A stretch of 64,000 nucleotides of DNA from Eubacteriaceae bacterium Marseille-Q4139 (GCA_018223415.1 JAGTTQ010000001.1:3397365-3461364); one strand, 5' to 3'; numbered from the stretch's first letter, positions 17,996-27,132 are shown. The notes: generated from the letters alone by a model not told the origin. Numbers and translations: made by a program.

Positions 17996-18031
17996 GAATT
18001 TCTATTTTTTTCTAAATTATCCGAAATAGTC

Positions 18032-18060
18032 TTGTTATTTAAGAAGTATTATGTTACAAT
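18032..18060 (+). promoter_or_regulatory. promoter of codY
   Basis: TTGTTA (18032-18037), a 17-bp spacer and TACAAT (18055-18060). A weak CodY-box-like sequence, AATTATCCGAAATAG (18015-18029, 10 of 15 consensus positions), lies just upstream, so autoregulation is possible but not shown. Confidence 0.75.
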
Positions 18061-18118
18061 TCCTATGAGGAATGATTTTTGCTGTACTATACGATTGCGA
18101 GAGGAGGCTTTTTAAATA

Positions 18119-18901
18119 ATGAGTGTGGAATTATTGGATAAGACACGAAAAATTAACAAACTGCTGCACAATAACAATTCACACAAAGTGGTTTTTAATG
18201 ACATCTGCAAGGTGTTGAGCGAAATTCTTTTATCCAACATCCTGGTGATCAGCAAAAAGGGAAAGGTGCTCGGCGTGAGCGTTTGCCCCGGCGTGGAAGA
18301 GATCCACGAACTGATCGAGGACAAGGTGGGCGGCTATATTGATAAGATGCTGAACGAGCGCCTTCTCAGCGTACTTTCCACAAAGGAAAACGTGAACCTT
18401 GCCACCCTTGGCTTTGCAGAAGAAAATGTTAAGAAATATCAGGCAATTATTGCTCCCATCGACATTGCAGGCGAGCGCCTGGGAACCCTGTTCCTTTACA
18501 AGGCAAATGAGCAGTATGATATTGATGACATTATTTTGTGTGAGTACGGCACGACGGTTGTCGGCCTTGAGATGATGCGCTCCGTAAACGAGGAGAACGC
18601 AGAGGAGACAAGGAAGGTTCAGATCGTAAAATCGGCCATCAGCACGCTTTCTTTCTCAGAGCTGGAAGCCATCACGCATATTTTCGAGGAGCTGGACGGA
18701 AACGAGGGAATCCTGGTTGCAAGCAAGATTGCAGACCGTGTTGGAATTACGCGTTCCGTTATCGTGAATGCACTCAGGAAGTTTGAGAGTGCAGGCGTCA
18801 TTGAGTCGCGTTCCTCCGGAATGAAGGGAACATATATCAAGGTTTTAAATGACGTGGTTTTCGACGAACTGAAGAACCTGAAGGCTAATAATGCGAAATA
18901 A
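18119..18901 (+). CDS. codY: GTP- and branched-chain-amino-acid-sensing repressor CodY
   Basis: A 260-residue CodY, the global regulator that represses starvation genes when GTP and isoleucine/valine are abundant. The N-terminal GAF domain covers residues about 1-155, including the ISKKGKVLGVS segment. The C-terminal winged helix has ASKIADRVGITRSVIVNALRKF and the characteristic IESRSSGMKGTYIKVLN. GAGAGGAGG precedes the ATG. The length matches B. subtilis CodY (259 residues). A bidirectional terminator follows. Confidence 0.97.
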   Translation: MSVELLDKTRKINKLLHNNNSHKVVFNDICKVLSEILLSNILVISKKGKVLGVSVCPGVEEIHELIEDKVGGYIDKMLNERLLSVLSTKENVNLATLGFAEENVKKYQAIIAPIDIAGERLGTLFLYKANEQYDIDDIILCEYGTTVVGLEMMRSVNEENAEETRKVQIVKSAISTLSFSELEAITHIFEELDGNEGILVASKIADRVGITRSVIVNALRKFESAGVIESRSSGMKGTYIKVLNDVVFDELKNLKANNAK

Positions 18902-18934
18902 GGGGACGGCTGCTCTCCTGTGCAAGAAATAAAG

Positions 18935-18977
18935 AAAAAACGGATCACCGGCTGAGATGGCTGATGATCCGTTTTTT
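18935..18977. terminator. bidirectional terminator between codY and the symporter gene
   Basis: AAAAAACGGATCA pairs with TGATGATCCGTTTTTT with one bulge, giving an A-tract/T-tract hairpin usable on both strands by the convergent genes. Confidence 0.85.
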
Positions 18978-18987
18978 GTATGGTGGG

Positions 18988-20229
18988 TTACTGTATCATT
19001 TCTGTTCCGAGCCGCTTCGCACGTTTTTCTTCCATCTTCGTAATGCAGACAGTACCCACCAGGTCTCCAAGACAGTTGCAGGTGGTGGTTCCCATATCAA
19101 AGAACCGGTAAAAGCCGGCCATGATTCCAACGATTTCCGATGGAAGCCCAAAGGTACCGACGATGGTCATCAGCTTGACAATTCCCCCACCCGGGATACC
19201 GCTTCCGGCAGAGGACAAAAGTGTTGCAACGAGGATGATTCGAAGCAGCGTCGGAAGATCGTACTGGATTCCGTTCATTTGTCCGATGAAGACGATTACA
19301 CATGCGAAGGTCATGCTGAGACCGTCACAGTTCATATTTGCGCCCAAGGGAATGCAGAAGTTGGCAATGCTGTCCGGCACATGAAAAACTTCCTTTGCTG
19401 TTTTTAAACTGTTGGGAATGTTGGCGGTGCTGCTGCATGTGGCGATGGTGAATGTCCAGACCGGGGAGGCATCCTTTAAGAAGCGAAGGGGATTCATGCG
19501 GGCAAAAAGAAGCAGGCTTCCACCGTAAACAAAGAGAACCTGGAGAAGGAGTCCAAACCAGTAGGTTCCGAGAAGCTGAGCCATGGAGGTAAAGATGGTG
19601 ACTCCGTATTTTCCAAAGGAATCAGCCATAAGAAAGACGACACCGATGGGAGCCAGGCCGATAATCATGCGGAGATATTCGCTGATGAGGCTGTTCATGC
19701 TTTCAAACCAGTGAAGGACAGTCTCTTTATGCTCCTGATTTTTCATACGCAGGATAGCGATGCCGATGAAAATGGCGATGACCATGGTTGGAAGAATATC
19801 GGCATCTGCGTAAGTCTTGAACATGTTGGAAGAGAATAGATTGGTGAAAAAGGATTCGGCTGTAAGGCCGCCGCCGGCTTCCACTTGTGAGGAGGACAGC
19901 CCAGCAGCGTTAAAGGACAGCCCAGGCTTGAATGCATAAGTCACGCCGAGGCCGATCAGGATGGCGATGACCGTCGTTATGACATAGTAAATCATGATCC
20001 GCAGGGCAATGCGGCCGAGAGTGCGGAGATCTTTCTGGCTTCCGATGGCAGTCACGACCATGCAGGTGACGAGAGGCACCAGGATCATTTTAATGCAGTT
20101 GAGCCAGATGTCGCCAATGAACTTAAAGCTGCACATGGTTTCCCCGAAAAGGATCCCGAGCAGGGCGCCGAGAACCATGGCGGCGAGATTTAAAAATGCG
20201 CTGTTTGGTTTTTTCCTGGATTTAGTCAT
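18988..20229 (-). CDS. dicarboxylate/amino-acid:cation symporter (DAACS family)
   Basis: A 413-residue membrane protein of the GltP/GltT/DctA type, with about eight membrane helices and two re-entrant hairpins. It couples uptake of glutamate, aspartate, serine/threonine or C4-dicarboxylates to Na+ or H+. Diagnostic pieces are the serine-rich segment TFTIATCSSTANIPNSL, the segment IPLGANMNCDG and the C-terminal MGTTTCNCLGD. It lies 32 bp downstream of threonine aldolase in the same direction, with AGGAGG before its ATG, so the pair forms an operon. Threonine or a related amino acid is an attractive but unproven substrate. Confidence 0.88.
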   Translation of the reverse strand: MTKSRKKPNSAFLNLAAMVLGALLGILFGETMCSFKFIGDIWLNCIKMILVPLVTCMVVTAIGSQKDLRTLGRIALRIMIYYVITTVIAILIGLGVTYAFKPGLSFNAAGLSSSQVEAGGGLTAESFFTNLFSSNMFKTYADADILPTMVIAIFIGIAILRMKNQEHKETVLHWFESMNSLISEYLRMIIGLAPIGVVFLMADSFGKYGVTIFTSMAQLLGTYWFGLLLQVLFVYGGSLLLFARMNPLRFLKDASPVWTFTIATCSSTANIPNSLKTAKEVFHVPDSIANFCIPLGANMNCDGLSMTFACVIVFIGQMNGIQYDLPTLLRIILVATLLSSAGSGIPGGGIVKLMTIVGTFGLPSEIVGIMAGFYRFFDMGTTTCNCLGDLVGTVCITKMEEKRAKRLGTEMIQ

Positions 20230-20261
20230 AATTTCCTCCTGGTTTTCATCAGATAAGGCGT

Positions 20262-21299
20262 TTACAGGGTTTCATCATATTTTCGGATGGCAGCGGCCGC
20301 TTCCAGAGCCTGGCTGTCGGTAATGTTCCGGTAAAATACCATTCGTGCATGGGTTTCGCTGGATACGCTGAGCCAGACGCCGCGGGATTTCATCTCCTGA
20401 ACAAACTGTTCTGCGGAAAGGCCGGCTGCTTCGAGATCAAGGATAATAATATTGCTTTGAATTCTGTCAGGAATCTGGATCTTTTTCAGGCCTTTTAATG
20501 CGTCCAGGGTAAGGCATGCCCGCCGGTGATCTTCACGCAGATCCTCTCTGTTGTGCATCAGGGCATATTGTCCGGCGGCAGCGAGAATTCCGGCCTGGCG
20601 CATATTTCCGCCCAGAAGCTTTCTGACGGCGGCCGCTCTGAGAATGAAGTCCTTCGATCCGACAAGCAGGGAGCCGACAGGGGCGCCGAGGCCTTTGGAG
20701 ATACAAAACATCACGGAGTCAGCGTAAGAGCAGATGGTTTCCGCGGACAGGCCTGTGGCAGCTTCCGCGTTGAAAAGCCGGGCACCGTCCATGTGTATCG
20801 GAATCCCTGCCTCGTCGGCCAGAATCCGCAGCTCTTGTAAGACAGGAAGCGGGATGCATGTGCCGCCGGCCCAATTATGGGTATTTTCGATGCAGAGCAG
20901 CCTGGGATGTTCCGTTTTGAGAATTTGGCGGATTTCTTTCGTATCAGGATATCCTTCTTTTGTCAGGTGGTAGAAAAGGGGCCTTAGCTGGCCTAAGTCG
21001 GAAGAAAAGGCTGCCTTTTCTGTCCGGTACATGTGCTGCATGGTGTCTATGAGGACGAACTCTCCTGCATGGCAGTGGGTCAGAAGGGCCGCATGATTTC
21101 CCATGGTGCCGGAGGGGAAAAACAGGGCACGTTCCTTTCCAGTAACAGCAGCAGCCAAGTCCTCCAGGGCATTTACGCTTGGGTCCCCGCCCCGTCCGTC
21201 CTCATCGAGGCGTCCTGAGTCACCGAGCGGTGCAGTCAGGATTTTTGACAGCATGTCCGCATCCGGCATGGACAGCGTGTCGCTTCTTAAATCAATCAT
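20262..21299 (-). CDS. ltaE: low-specificity L-threonine aldolase
   Basis: A 345-residue PLP-dependent aldolase (beta-eliminating lyase fold type I) that splits threonine or allo-threonine to glycine and acetaldehyde. The N-terminal MIDLRSDTLSMPD and GDSGRLDEDGRGGDPSVNAL are typical; HMDGARLFNAEAATG contains the cofactor-contacting aspartate, and the lysine of CISKGLGAPVGSLL forms the Schiff base. It is the first gene of an operon with the symporter and diverges from a LysR regulator, which probably controls it. Family specificity is usually broad, so other beta-hydroxy amino acids are possible. Confidence 0.9.
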   Translation of the reverse strand: MIDLRSDTLSMPDADMLSKILTAPLGDSGRLDEDGRGGDPSVNALEDLAAAVTGKERALFFPSGTMGNHAALLTHCHAGEFVLIDTMQHMYRTEKAAFSSDLGQLRPLFYHLTKEGYPDTKEIRQILKTEHPRLLCIENTHNWAGGTCIPLPVLQELRILADEAGIPIHMDGARLFNAEAATGLSAETICSYADSVMFCISKGLGAPVGSLLVGSKDFILRAAAVRKLLGGNMRQAGILAAAGQYALMHNREDLREDHRRACLTLDALKGLKKIQIPDRIQSNIIILDLEAAGLSAEQFVQEMKSRGVWLSVSSETHARMVFYRNITDSQALEAAAAIRKYDETL

Positions 21300-21347
21300 G
21301 TCATTTCTCCTTTCCCATTTGATAAATTATCTGTTTTCTATGTCTTT

Positions 21348-21376
21348 ATTTAACGATATTCTTGCAATATAAGCAA
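21348..21376 (-). promoter_or_regulatory. promoter of the threonine aldolase/symporter operon
   Basis: On the minus strand, TTGCTT (plus coordinates 21371-21376), a 17-bp spacer and TTAAAT (21348-21353). The perfect inverted repeat at 21377-21400 abuts the -35 element. Confidence 0.6.
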
Positions 21377-21400
21377 ATATAAATATAATAATATTTATAT
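21377..21400. promoter_or_regulatory. perfect inverted repeat in the ltaE/LysR intergenic region
   Basis: ATATAAATAT, a 4-bp spacer and ATATTTATAT: ten perfectly paired bases per arm. LysR-type regulators bind AT-rich dyads upstream of the divergent target, so this is the best operator candidate. In AT-rich DNA the palindrome could also be chance. Confidence 0.5.
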
Positions 21401-21429
21401 AGATAACGGTAAATAAAGAGGGGGATGCC

Positions 21430-22389
21430 ATGTTTGCAAATATGGATTATGTGTATGCTGTTTACCAGGAAAAAAGCTTCAGCAGAGCGGCGGATAAGCT
21501 GTTCATTTCACAGCCTTCTTTGAGTATCACCATAAAGAGGGTTGAAGAGAAAATGGGTCTTCCGATTTTTAACAGGCGGACAAACCCGATTTCCCTGACG
21601 CCTTTTGGTGTGGAGTATATTCAGGCGGTGGAACAGATCCGGGCTATCGAAGAGCGGCTCCGGGATCTGGCAGAGGATCAGAAGTCTTTAAAAAGCGGGA
21701 GTCTGGCCGTTGGCGGGAGCAACTTCGGAATTTCTTATCTGGTACCCCGGGTTTTGGCGGATTTTAAGAAAAAGTATCCGTCGGTGGAGCTAAAAATCCT
21801 GGAAATGAATACGAGAAAGTCCAGGCATCTTCTGGATACGGGAGAGCTGGATCTTGTCATCACAAACCAGCCCTTTGACACGGCGAAATACGAACGGTTA
21901 AGCTGTTACAGGGAGCACCTGATTCTGGCGGTGCCGGAGAATTTTCCGGTAAAGGAACGTCTTAAGGGAAAACGGCTTTCGGCCGATGAGCTGGGCAGCG
22001 GGATTTTTTCCGTGGAAGAGAGCCGCTGTGTGTCTGTGGGGGATTTGGAAGGGATCCCGTTTATCTTATTAAAAGGGGATAATTATCTGAGGCGATGTAC
22101 AGATATGATTTTTCAGGAGGCAGAAGCTGTTCCGAATGTGGTTTTGGAGACCGATCAGTCCTCGGTTTCCTATAATTTTTCCAGGATGGGAATTGGCGCC
22201 ACGATTTTGAGCAACCGCCTGGCGGAAGATGCAGGGGTGGACAGCGGCCTGGTCTTTTATAAAATTGGAAGCCGTTTTGCTGTTCGAGACACATTCCTTT
22301 GCTATCGGAAAGGCGTCTATTTTACATATGCTATGAAAACTTTTACGGAAATGCTTTTAAAGGCAGGTCAGGAGAAGGCAGGCGTCTAA
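21430..22389 (+). CDS. LysR-family transcriptional regulator
   Basis: A 319-residue LysR protein. The N-terminal helix-turn-helix has VYQEKSFSRAADKLFISQPS (residues about 10-30) and the expected SLSITIKRVEEKMGLPIFNR. The C-terminal half is the two-lobed periplasmic-binding-protein-like effector domain (LAVGGSNFGISYLVPRVLADF onward). GAGGGGGA precedes the ATG. It diverges from the threonine aldolase/symporter operon, the most likely target. The effector is unknown. Confidence 0.9.
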   Translation: MFANMDYVYAVYQEKSFSRAADKLFISQPSLSITIKRVEEKMGLPIFNRRTNPISLTPFGVEYIQAVEQIRAIEERLRDLAEDQKSLKSGSLAVGGSNFGISYLVPRVLADFKKKYPSVELKILEMNTRKSRHLLDTGELDLVITNQPFDTAKYERLSCYREHLILAVPENFPVKERLKGKRLSADELGSGIFSVEESRCVSVGDLEGIPFILLKGDNYLRRCTDMIFQEAEAVPNVVLETDQSSVSYNFSRMGIGATILSNRLAEDAGVDSGLVFYKIGSRFAVRDTFLCYRKGVYFTYAMKTFTEMLLKAGQEKAGV

Positions 22390-22404
22390 TCAGGAACCGC
22401 AGAA

Positions 22405-22438
22405 AAACGAAAAACCATCCGGCAAATAAGCCGGATGG
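22405..22438 (-). terminator. terminator of arcC
   Basis: CCATCCGGC/GCCGGATGG (22415-22438) with a 6-base loop. On the minus strand it is followed by TTTTTCGTTTTT. It may also stop the convergent LysR transcript. Confidence 0.8.
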
Positions 22439-22462
22439 CAAAACGGTCTGTGGGCCTGTGGG

Positions 22463-23392
22463 TTACTGTATCGTCGTCCCGCCCTTCCCGGCCAGGCTCT
22501 CCCTGGCCTTTTCCATGGAAGTAATGATGGAGATCCGGCGTTTTCCGGCTTCGATGAAGTCGATGGCTGACTCCACTTTCGGCAGCATGGAACCGGTTTT
22601 GAAGTGGCCTTCGCCGGCGTAGCGTCTGGCGTCGGACACACTCATTTTGTCGATGAGGATTTCGTGGCTGGTGCCGAAGTTTAAGACGACGTTTCCAACG
22701 CTTGTTAAGAACATCAGCACATCGGCATCCAGCTCTTTGGCGAGGAGGCCTGCGGCCCTGTCTTTTTCCACGACGGCGCTGGCGCCCTTTAAGCGGCTCC
22801 CCTGTTCCATGACGGGGATTCCGCCGCCGCCTGCGGCGATGACGATCTGGTCGGCATCCATGAGTGCCTTCACGGCATCAATTTCCACGATGGCAACGGG
22901 CTTCGGAGCCGCCACGATCCGGCGGTAGCCGCCCTGTTCTTCGACGACAAAGTTTCCTTTTTCTTCCTCAGCCTTCGCCTCTTCTGCCGTCATGACACGC
23001 CCGATCTTTTTTAACGGGGTATAGGAGGCCTCGTCGTAGGGATCGACCGTGACCTGGGTGAGGATTGTGGAAACCGGCTTGTAGATGCCGCGCTTAATCA
23101 GAGCGGAGCGGATTTCGTTCTGAAGGTCGTAGCCGATGTAGCCCTGGCTCATGGCGGAGCAGACCGACATGGGGGCTGCCGTATAGCCTTCGTGTTCCAC
23201 TGCAAATTCATTCATGGCCGTGTGAATCATGCCGAGCTGCGGTGTATTTCCATGGGTGATGGCGACCTGCCATCCGTCCTGAATCAAATCTGCGATCACC
23301 TTTGCGGTTTTGGCAACCGCTGCCTTCTGCTCCGGAAGGTTGGTGCCAAGAGCATCATGCCCAAGAGCCAAAACAATTCTTTTTTTCGCCAT
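22463..23392 (-). CDS. arcC: carbamate kinase
   Basis: A 309-residue amino-acid-kinase-fold protein that makes ATP and carbamate from carbamoyl phosphate and ADP. The N-terminal KRIVLALGHDALG (in place of the more common GGNAL) and ITHGNTPQLGMIHTAM, the central QGYIGYDLQNEI and IAAGGGGIPV are recognisable family segments. No arginine deiminase or ornithine carbamoyltransferase gene is adjacent, so it may serve purine/allantoin or agmatine-type carbamoyl phosphate, or act with distant genes. It diverges from a GT2 gene and has its own terminator. Confidence 0.88.
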   Translation of the reverse strand: MAKKRIVLALGHDALGTNLPEQKAAVAKTAKVIADLIQDGWQVAITHGNTPQLGMIHTAMNEFAVEHEGYTAAPMSVCSAMSQGYIGYDLQNEIRSALIKRGIYKPVSTILTQVTVDPYDEASYTPLKKIGRVMTAEEAKAEEEKGNFVVEEQGGYRRIVAAPKPVAIVEIDAVKALMDADQIVIAAGGGGIPVMEQGSRLKGASAVVEKDRAAGLLAKELDADVLMFLTSVGNVVLNFGTSHEILIDKMSVSDARRYAGEGHFKTGSMLPKVESAIDFIEAGKRRISIITSMEKARESLAGKGGTTIQ

Positions 23393-23493
23393 AAGGTATC
23401 CCTCTTTTCTCTGTAATTCCAGTCAAGTCCGGCCGCCCGGAGCTGGTTATGCCATAACTATACCATATTTTTGCATGACATTAAAGGAATTTT

Positions 23494-23522
23494 TTGCAAT
23501 TATCGTACAAATATGCTATACT
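23494..23522 (+). promoter_or_regulatory. promoter of the GT2 gene
   Basis: TTGCAA (23494-23499), a 17-bp spacer and TATACT (23517-23522). It lies about 66 bp before the TTG start. Confidence 0.7.
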
Positions 23523-23588
23523 GGCTCTGCGGGGCCGCAGGCAGCATGGAAAGCGGCGCTGCGACTGACTGTAAGGAGGATTTTAGAT

Positions 23589-24608
23589 TTGAAGCTGCTA
23601 TCAATTGCAATCCCATGCTATAATTCGGCGGCGTATATGGAAAACTGCATCAACTCCCTTCTTCCCGGAGGAGATGAGGTAGAAATCCTGATTGTGGACG
23701 ACGGTTCCGTAAAGGACAACACCGCAGAGATTGCAGACAGGTATGAGAAGGAGTATCCGGGAATCTGCCGGGCCATCCACCAGGAAAACGGCGGCCACGG
23801 CGAGGCTGTCAATGCGGGCCTCAGGAATGCGTCAGGCATCTTTTTTAAGGTGGTGGACAGCGATGACTGGGTCAACGGGCCGGCCTATGAGGCAGTTCTC
23901 AATACGCTGCGCCGTTTCGTCTATGGAAAAAGCACCCTGGATATGCTGATTACGAACTTCGTCTATGAAAAGCAGGGGGCGAAGCACAAGAAGGTCATGA
24001 ACTACAATATGGCCCTGCCGAAAAATGAACTTTTTACCTGGGATGATGTGAAGGTTTTCATGGCAGGCCAGTATATTTTGATGCATTCGGTGATTTACCG
24101 GACTGAGCTTTTACGGGAATGCGGTCTGGAACTTCCGAAGCACACGTTTTATGTGGACAATATTTTTGTCTATGAGCCGCTTCCCCATGTGCGCTCCATG
24201 TATTATCTCGATGTGAATTTTTACCGGTATTTCATCGGCCGCTCCGATCAGTCGGTCAATGAGCAGGTGATGATCGGGCGGATCGACCAGCAGATCCGCG
24301 TAACGAAGCTGATGCTCGGATATTATGATGTGACGAAGCTCCAGAACAGGAAGCTGCGGCATTACATGATCCGGTACCTGGAGATTATGATGGTTGTGAG
24401 CTCGATTTTGGCGATCCGGTCTGAAACGGAAGAGAATCTGGAAAAGAAGAAGGAGCTGTGGGAGCATGTGAAGAAGACGAATCCCAGGCTGTATCTGAGG
24501 CTGCGGTTCGGCTTCCTTGGACAGGGCATGAACCTTCCTGGAAAGAGCGGCCGCACGATTTCCATTGCCGGCTATAAGATTGCACAGAAGTTTTTTGGAT
24601 TTAACTAA
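23589..24608 (+). CDS. family 2 glycosyltransferase
   Basis: A 339-residue GT-A-fold glycosyltransferase beginning KLLSIAIPCYNSAAYM, with the nucleotide-sugar motif ILIVDDGS and the acidic triad region KVVDSDDWV. The rest is helical without a membrane anchor. TTG at 23589 is chosen because AAGGAGGA lies 8 bp upstream and the family's typical first strand starts there; an open frame reaching back to 23310 overlaps arcC on the other strand. It stands alone behind its own promoter and terminator, far from the capsule locus, so it may decorate a lipid or cell-wall polymer. Donor and acceptor are unknown. Confidence 0.85.
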   Translation: MKLLSIAIPCYNSAAYMENCINSLLPGGDEVEILIVDDGSVKDNTAEIADRYEKEYPGICRAIHQENGGHGEAVNAGLRNASGIFFKVVDSDDWVNGPAYEAVLNTLRRFVYGKSTLDMLITNFVYEKQGAKHKKVMNYNMALPKNELFTWDDVKVFMAGQYILMHSVIYRTELLRECGLELPKHTFYVDNIFVYEPLPHVRSMYYLDVNFYRYFIGRSDQSVNEQVMIGRIDQQIRVTKLMLGYYDVTKLQNRKLRHYMIRYLEIMMVVSSILAIRSETEENLEKKKELWEHVKKTNPRLYLRLRFGFLGQGMNLPGKSGRTISIAGYKIAQKFFGFN

Positions 24609-24611
24609 AAA

Positions 24612-24649
24612 AGGCGGAGGCCCCGAAATGACGGGAGCCTCCGTTTTTT
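24612..24649 (+). terminator. terminator of the GT2 gene
   Basis: CGGAGGC (24615-24621) and GCCTCCG (24637-24643), followed by TTTTTT. Confidence 0.8.
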
Positions 24650-24679
24650 CAGCAGGACGTGCGCCGCCGCACATGCATG

Positions 24680-25960
24680 TTAATTATCCGCAAGCCGCTT
24701 AAGCTCCCGGTAGAAATTCGGATAGGAAATATCCACGCAGTCGGCGTCCAGGATTTCCGTCTCACCTTCCGCGGCCAGGGCAGCAGCAGCGAAGGTCATG
24801 GCGATGCGGTGATCCTTCCGGCTGTCGACGACGGCCCCGTGCAGGGGCTTTCCGCCGCGGATTATCATGCCGTCTTCGGTTTCCGTCACGTCGGCGCCCA
24901 TGGCCGTTAAGTTCTTCACCATGATCTCGATCCGGTTGGATTCCTTGACCTTTAATTCGGCGGCGTCGCGGATGACGGTGGTGCCGTCGGCAAAGCAGGC
25001 CATCATGGCGACGGTGGGGAGCTCGTCGATCATGGCAGGGATCACGCTTCCCTCGATGACCGTGCCTTTTAAGGCACTGGAGCGGACAAGCAGGTCGGCC
25101 ACCGGCTCGGCGGAGAAGTGATCCTCGTTTAACAGGGTAATATCGGCGCCCATGGCCCGGCAGACCGTAAGGAGTCCGGCGCGTGTGGGATTGATGCCGA
25201 CGTTTTTAATGAGCACCTCGGAATTTGGCAGGATCAGGGCGGCAGCGAGGAAATAGACGGCCGAGGAGATGTCCCCGGGAACCTGGATTTTATTTCCCGT
25301 GAGCACTCTGGCCGGCTGTACCGTGACGGTTGTTCCTTCTGTTCGGACGTCGGCGCCGAAGAATTTTAACATCAGCTCCGTATGGTTCCTGGAAACCTGC
25401 GGTTCCGTGACGCTTGTGGGGCCGTCGGCGCAGAGGCCGGCAAGCAGGATACAGGATTTTACCTGGGCGGAGGCCACCTTCGACTTATAGTGGATCCCGT
25501 GAAGGGGACGTCCGTGAATCGCCAGAGGGGCGCAGCCGTTTCCGTTTATGCTTTTGATGTCGGCGCCCATGAGGGTGAGCGGTTCCATGATCCGGTTCAT
25601 GGGGCGTTTCTGTATGGAAGCGTCGCCGGTGAGCACCGCAGAGAAGTCTCTGGGCGCCAGGATGCCGGACATGAGCCGCATGGTGGTGCCGCTGTTTCCG
25701 CAGTCTAAGATGCCTTCCGGCGCCGTAAGGCCGTAAAGGCCTTTTCCGTGTACGGTCACAATGCCGTTTTTCTTTTCGATGGGGATTCCCATGGCACGGA
25801 AACAGGAGATGGTCGAGAGGCAGTCCGCCCCCTCCAGGAAGTTATGGATCTCCGTTGTCCCGTCTGCGATGGAGCCGAACATGACGCCGCGGTGGGAAAC
25901 GGATTTATCGCCGGGGACGGTCACTTCCCCGCGGATGTGGGATGCTGGTCTTAATTTCAT
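24680..25960 (-). CDS. aroA: 3-phosphoshikimate 1-carboxyvinyltransferase (EPSP synthase)
   Basis: A 426-residue EPSP synthase, the sixth step of the shikimate pathway, which joins phosphoenolpyruvate to shikimate 3-phosphate. The segments GDKSVSHRGVMFGSIADG and DCGNSGTTMRLMSGIL are the family signatures, and SRKDHRIAMTFAAAAL lies near the C-terminus with the conserved active-site region. It begins 13 bp after tyrA on the same strand, so the two genes are cotranscribed for aromatic amino-acid synthesis. Confidence 0.95.
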   Translation of the reverse strand: MKLRPASHIRGEVTVPGDKSVSHRGVMFGSIADGTTEIHNFLEGADCLSTISCFRAMGIPIEKKNGIVTVHGKGLYGLTAPEGILDCGNSGTTMRLMSGILAPRDFSAVLTGDASIQKRPMNRIMEPLTLMGADIKSINGNGCAPLAIHGRPLHGIHYKSKVASAQVKSCILLAGLCADGPTSVTEPQVSRNHTELMLKFFGADVRTEGTTVTVQPARVLTGNKIQVPGDISSAVYFLAAALILPNSEVLIKNVGINPTRAGLLTVCRAMGADITLLNEDHFSAEPVADLLVRSSALKGTVIEGSVIPAMIDELPTVAMMACFADGTTVIRDAAELKVKESNRIEIMVKNLTAMGADVTETEDGMIIRGGKPLHGAVVDSRKDHRIAMTFAAAALAAEGETEILDADCVDISYPNFYRELKRLADN

Positions 25961-25973
25961 GTGTGCCTCTTTT

Positions 25974-27068
25974 CTAATTTTTCAAAGTATAGTTGAATTT
26001 TTCAAGCAGGGTGATGGCCTGGTTCATGGCCTCATTGTCATAGAAGGTGATCCGCAGAGCGCCCTCGCCGTATTCCCTGCTGTGGTTGATGCCGATATTT
26101 TTGATGTTGATGCCCTTGGAGGCCAGGATGACGGCCAGGGTGGAGATGGAGCCGGGCTCGTCCACCACGTCCACCGAAAACGAAAAGTCCGGGGTCACGG
26201 GGCCGCGGCTGGTATCGGAGATGGAGTTCCGGTAGGCGCCGGATTCCTCAAAGAGCCTGTGGATGGCCGCGGAATCATGGCCGGCCAGTTCCTGATCGAT
26301 TTTCTCCAGGGAGGCAATGTATTTTTTTAAAAGCACCCGGAGATTTTCCGTGTTCGTCATGCAGATCTGTTCCCACATGACGGGAGAGGAGGAGGCGATC
26401 CGGGTGAGATCCTTGAAGCCGCCTGCGGCCAGCCGTTTCATGGTGCCGTCGGCGCCGTCGTTGTCTTTCACGAGATTGACAAGGCTGGAGGCGATCAGGT
26501 GGGGCAGATGGCTGACGGCGGCCACGGAATAGTCATGGCGGCGGCAGTCCAACACCAGCGGGATGGCGCCGATGGCAGCGGCAATCTGTGTCATCCTGGC
26601 GATCTGCTCCCGCGTGGATTTTTCTGTGGGCGTGATGACATAGTAGGCGTTCTCTAACAGGTGGTCAGTGGAATTTTCATAGCCTGTTTTTTCAGAGCCG
26701 GCCATGGGATGACCGCCGATGAACACGTCTTCCATGCCCATGGACGATACGGCCGCATGGATGTCGGTTTTTGTGCTCCCCACGTCGGTAATCAGGGCGC
26801 CTGGTTTTAAGTACGGGCGGATTTGCTTTAAATAGGCGGCGTTGTATTCCACCGGCGTGCACAGAAAAATGATGTCGCAGGCAGAAAGGTGTTCGTCGAT
26901 GCCGTCTAAGATCACGTCCACAATCCCGTCTTCGTTGGCCTTTCTGAGGGTTTCCTTTGTTCTCATGTAGGCCATGATTTTTATGGTTGGGTCGGAGCGT
27001 TTTAGGCCGCGGGCAATGGAGCCGCCGATGAGGCCGAGCCCGATAAATGCAATGGTTGTATCTCTCAT
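25974..27068 (-). CDS. tyrA: prephenate dehydrogenase with C-terminal ACT domain
   Basis: A 364-residue enzyme converting prephenate to 4-hydroxyphenylpyruvate for tyrosine synthesis. The N-terminal Rossmann motif is GLGLIGGSIARGLK; DVGSTKTDI and GGHPMAGSEKTGYENS are conserved substrate-binding segments. The last 70 residues form an ACT domain (SVDVVDEPGSISTLAVILAS), usually the site of tyrosine feedback. The start at 27068 follows AAGGAGG; a longer frame to 27254 would overlap the divergent gene. The first gene of the tyrA-aroA operon. Confidence 0.94.
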   Translation of the reverse strand: MRDTTIAFIGLGLIGGSIARGLKRSDPTIKIMAYMRTKETLRKANEDGIVDVILDGIDEHLSACDIIFLCTPVEYNAAYLKQIRPYLKPGALITDVGSTKTDIHAAVSSMGMEDVFIGGHPMAGSEKTGYENSTDHLLENAYYVITPTEKSTREQIARMTQIAAAIGAIPLVLDCRRHDYSVAAVSHLPHLIASSLVNLVKDNDGADGTMKRLAAGGFKDLTRIASSSPVMWEQICMTNTENLRVLLKKYIASLEKIDQELAGHDSAAIHRLFEESGAYRNSISDTSRGPVTPDFSFSVDVVDEPGSISTLAVILASKGINIKNIGINHSREYGEGALRITFYDNEAMNQAITLLEKFNYTLKN

Positions 27069-27132
27069 AATCTGTCCCCTCCTTAAGCTATGGTAATTGT
27101 AAAACAGAGAGCGCCCCTTGTCAACATTGCCC

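Noticed and set aside
18015..18029. A CodY box upstream of codY
   Set aside because: Only 10 of 15 consensus positions match in AT-rich DNA, so it is mentioned only as a possibility within the promoter entry.
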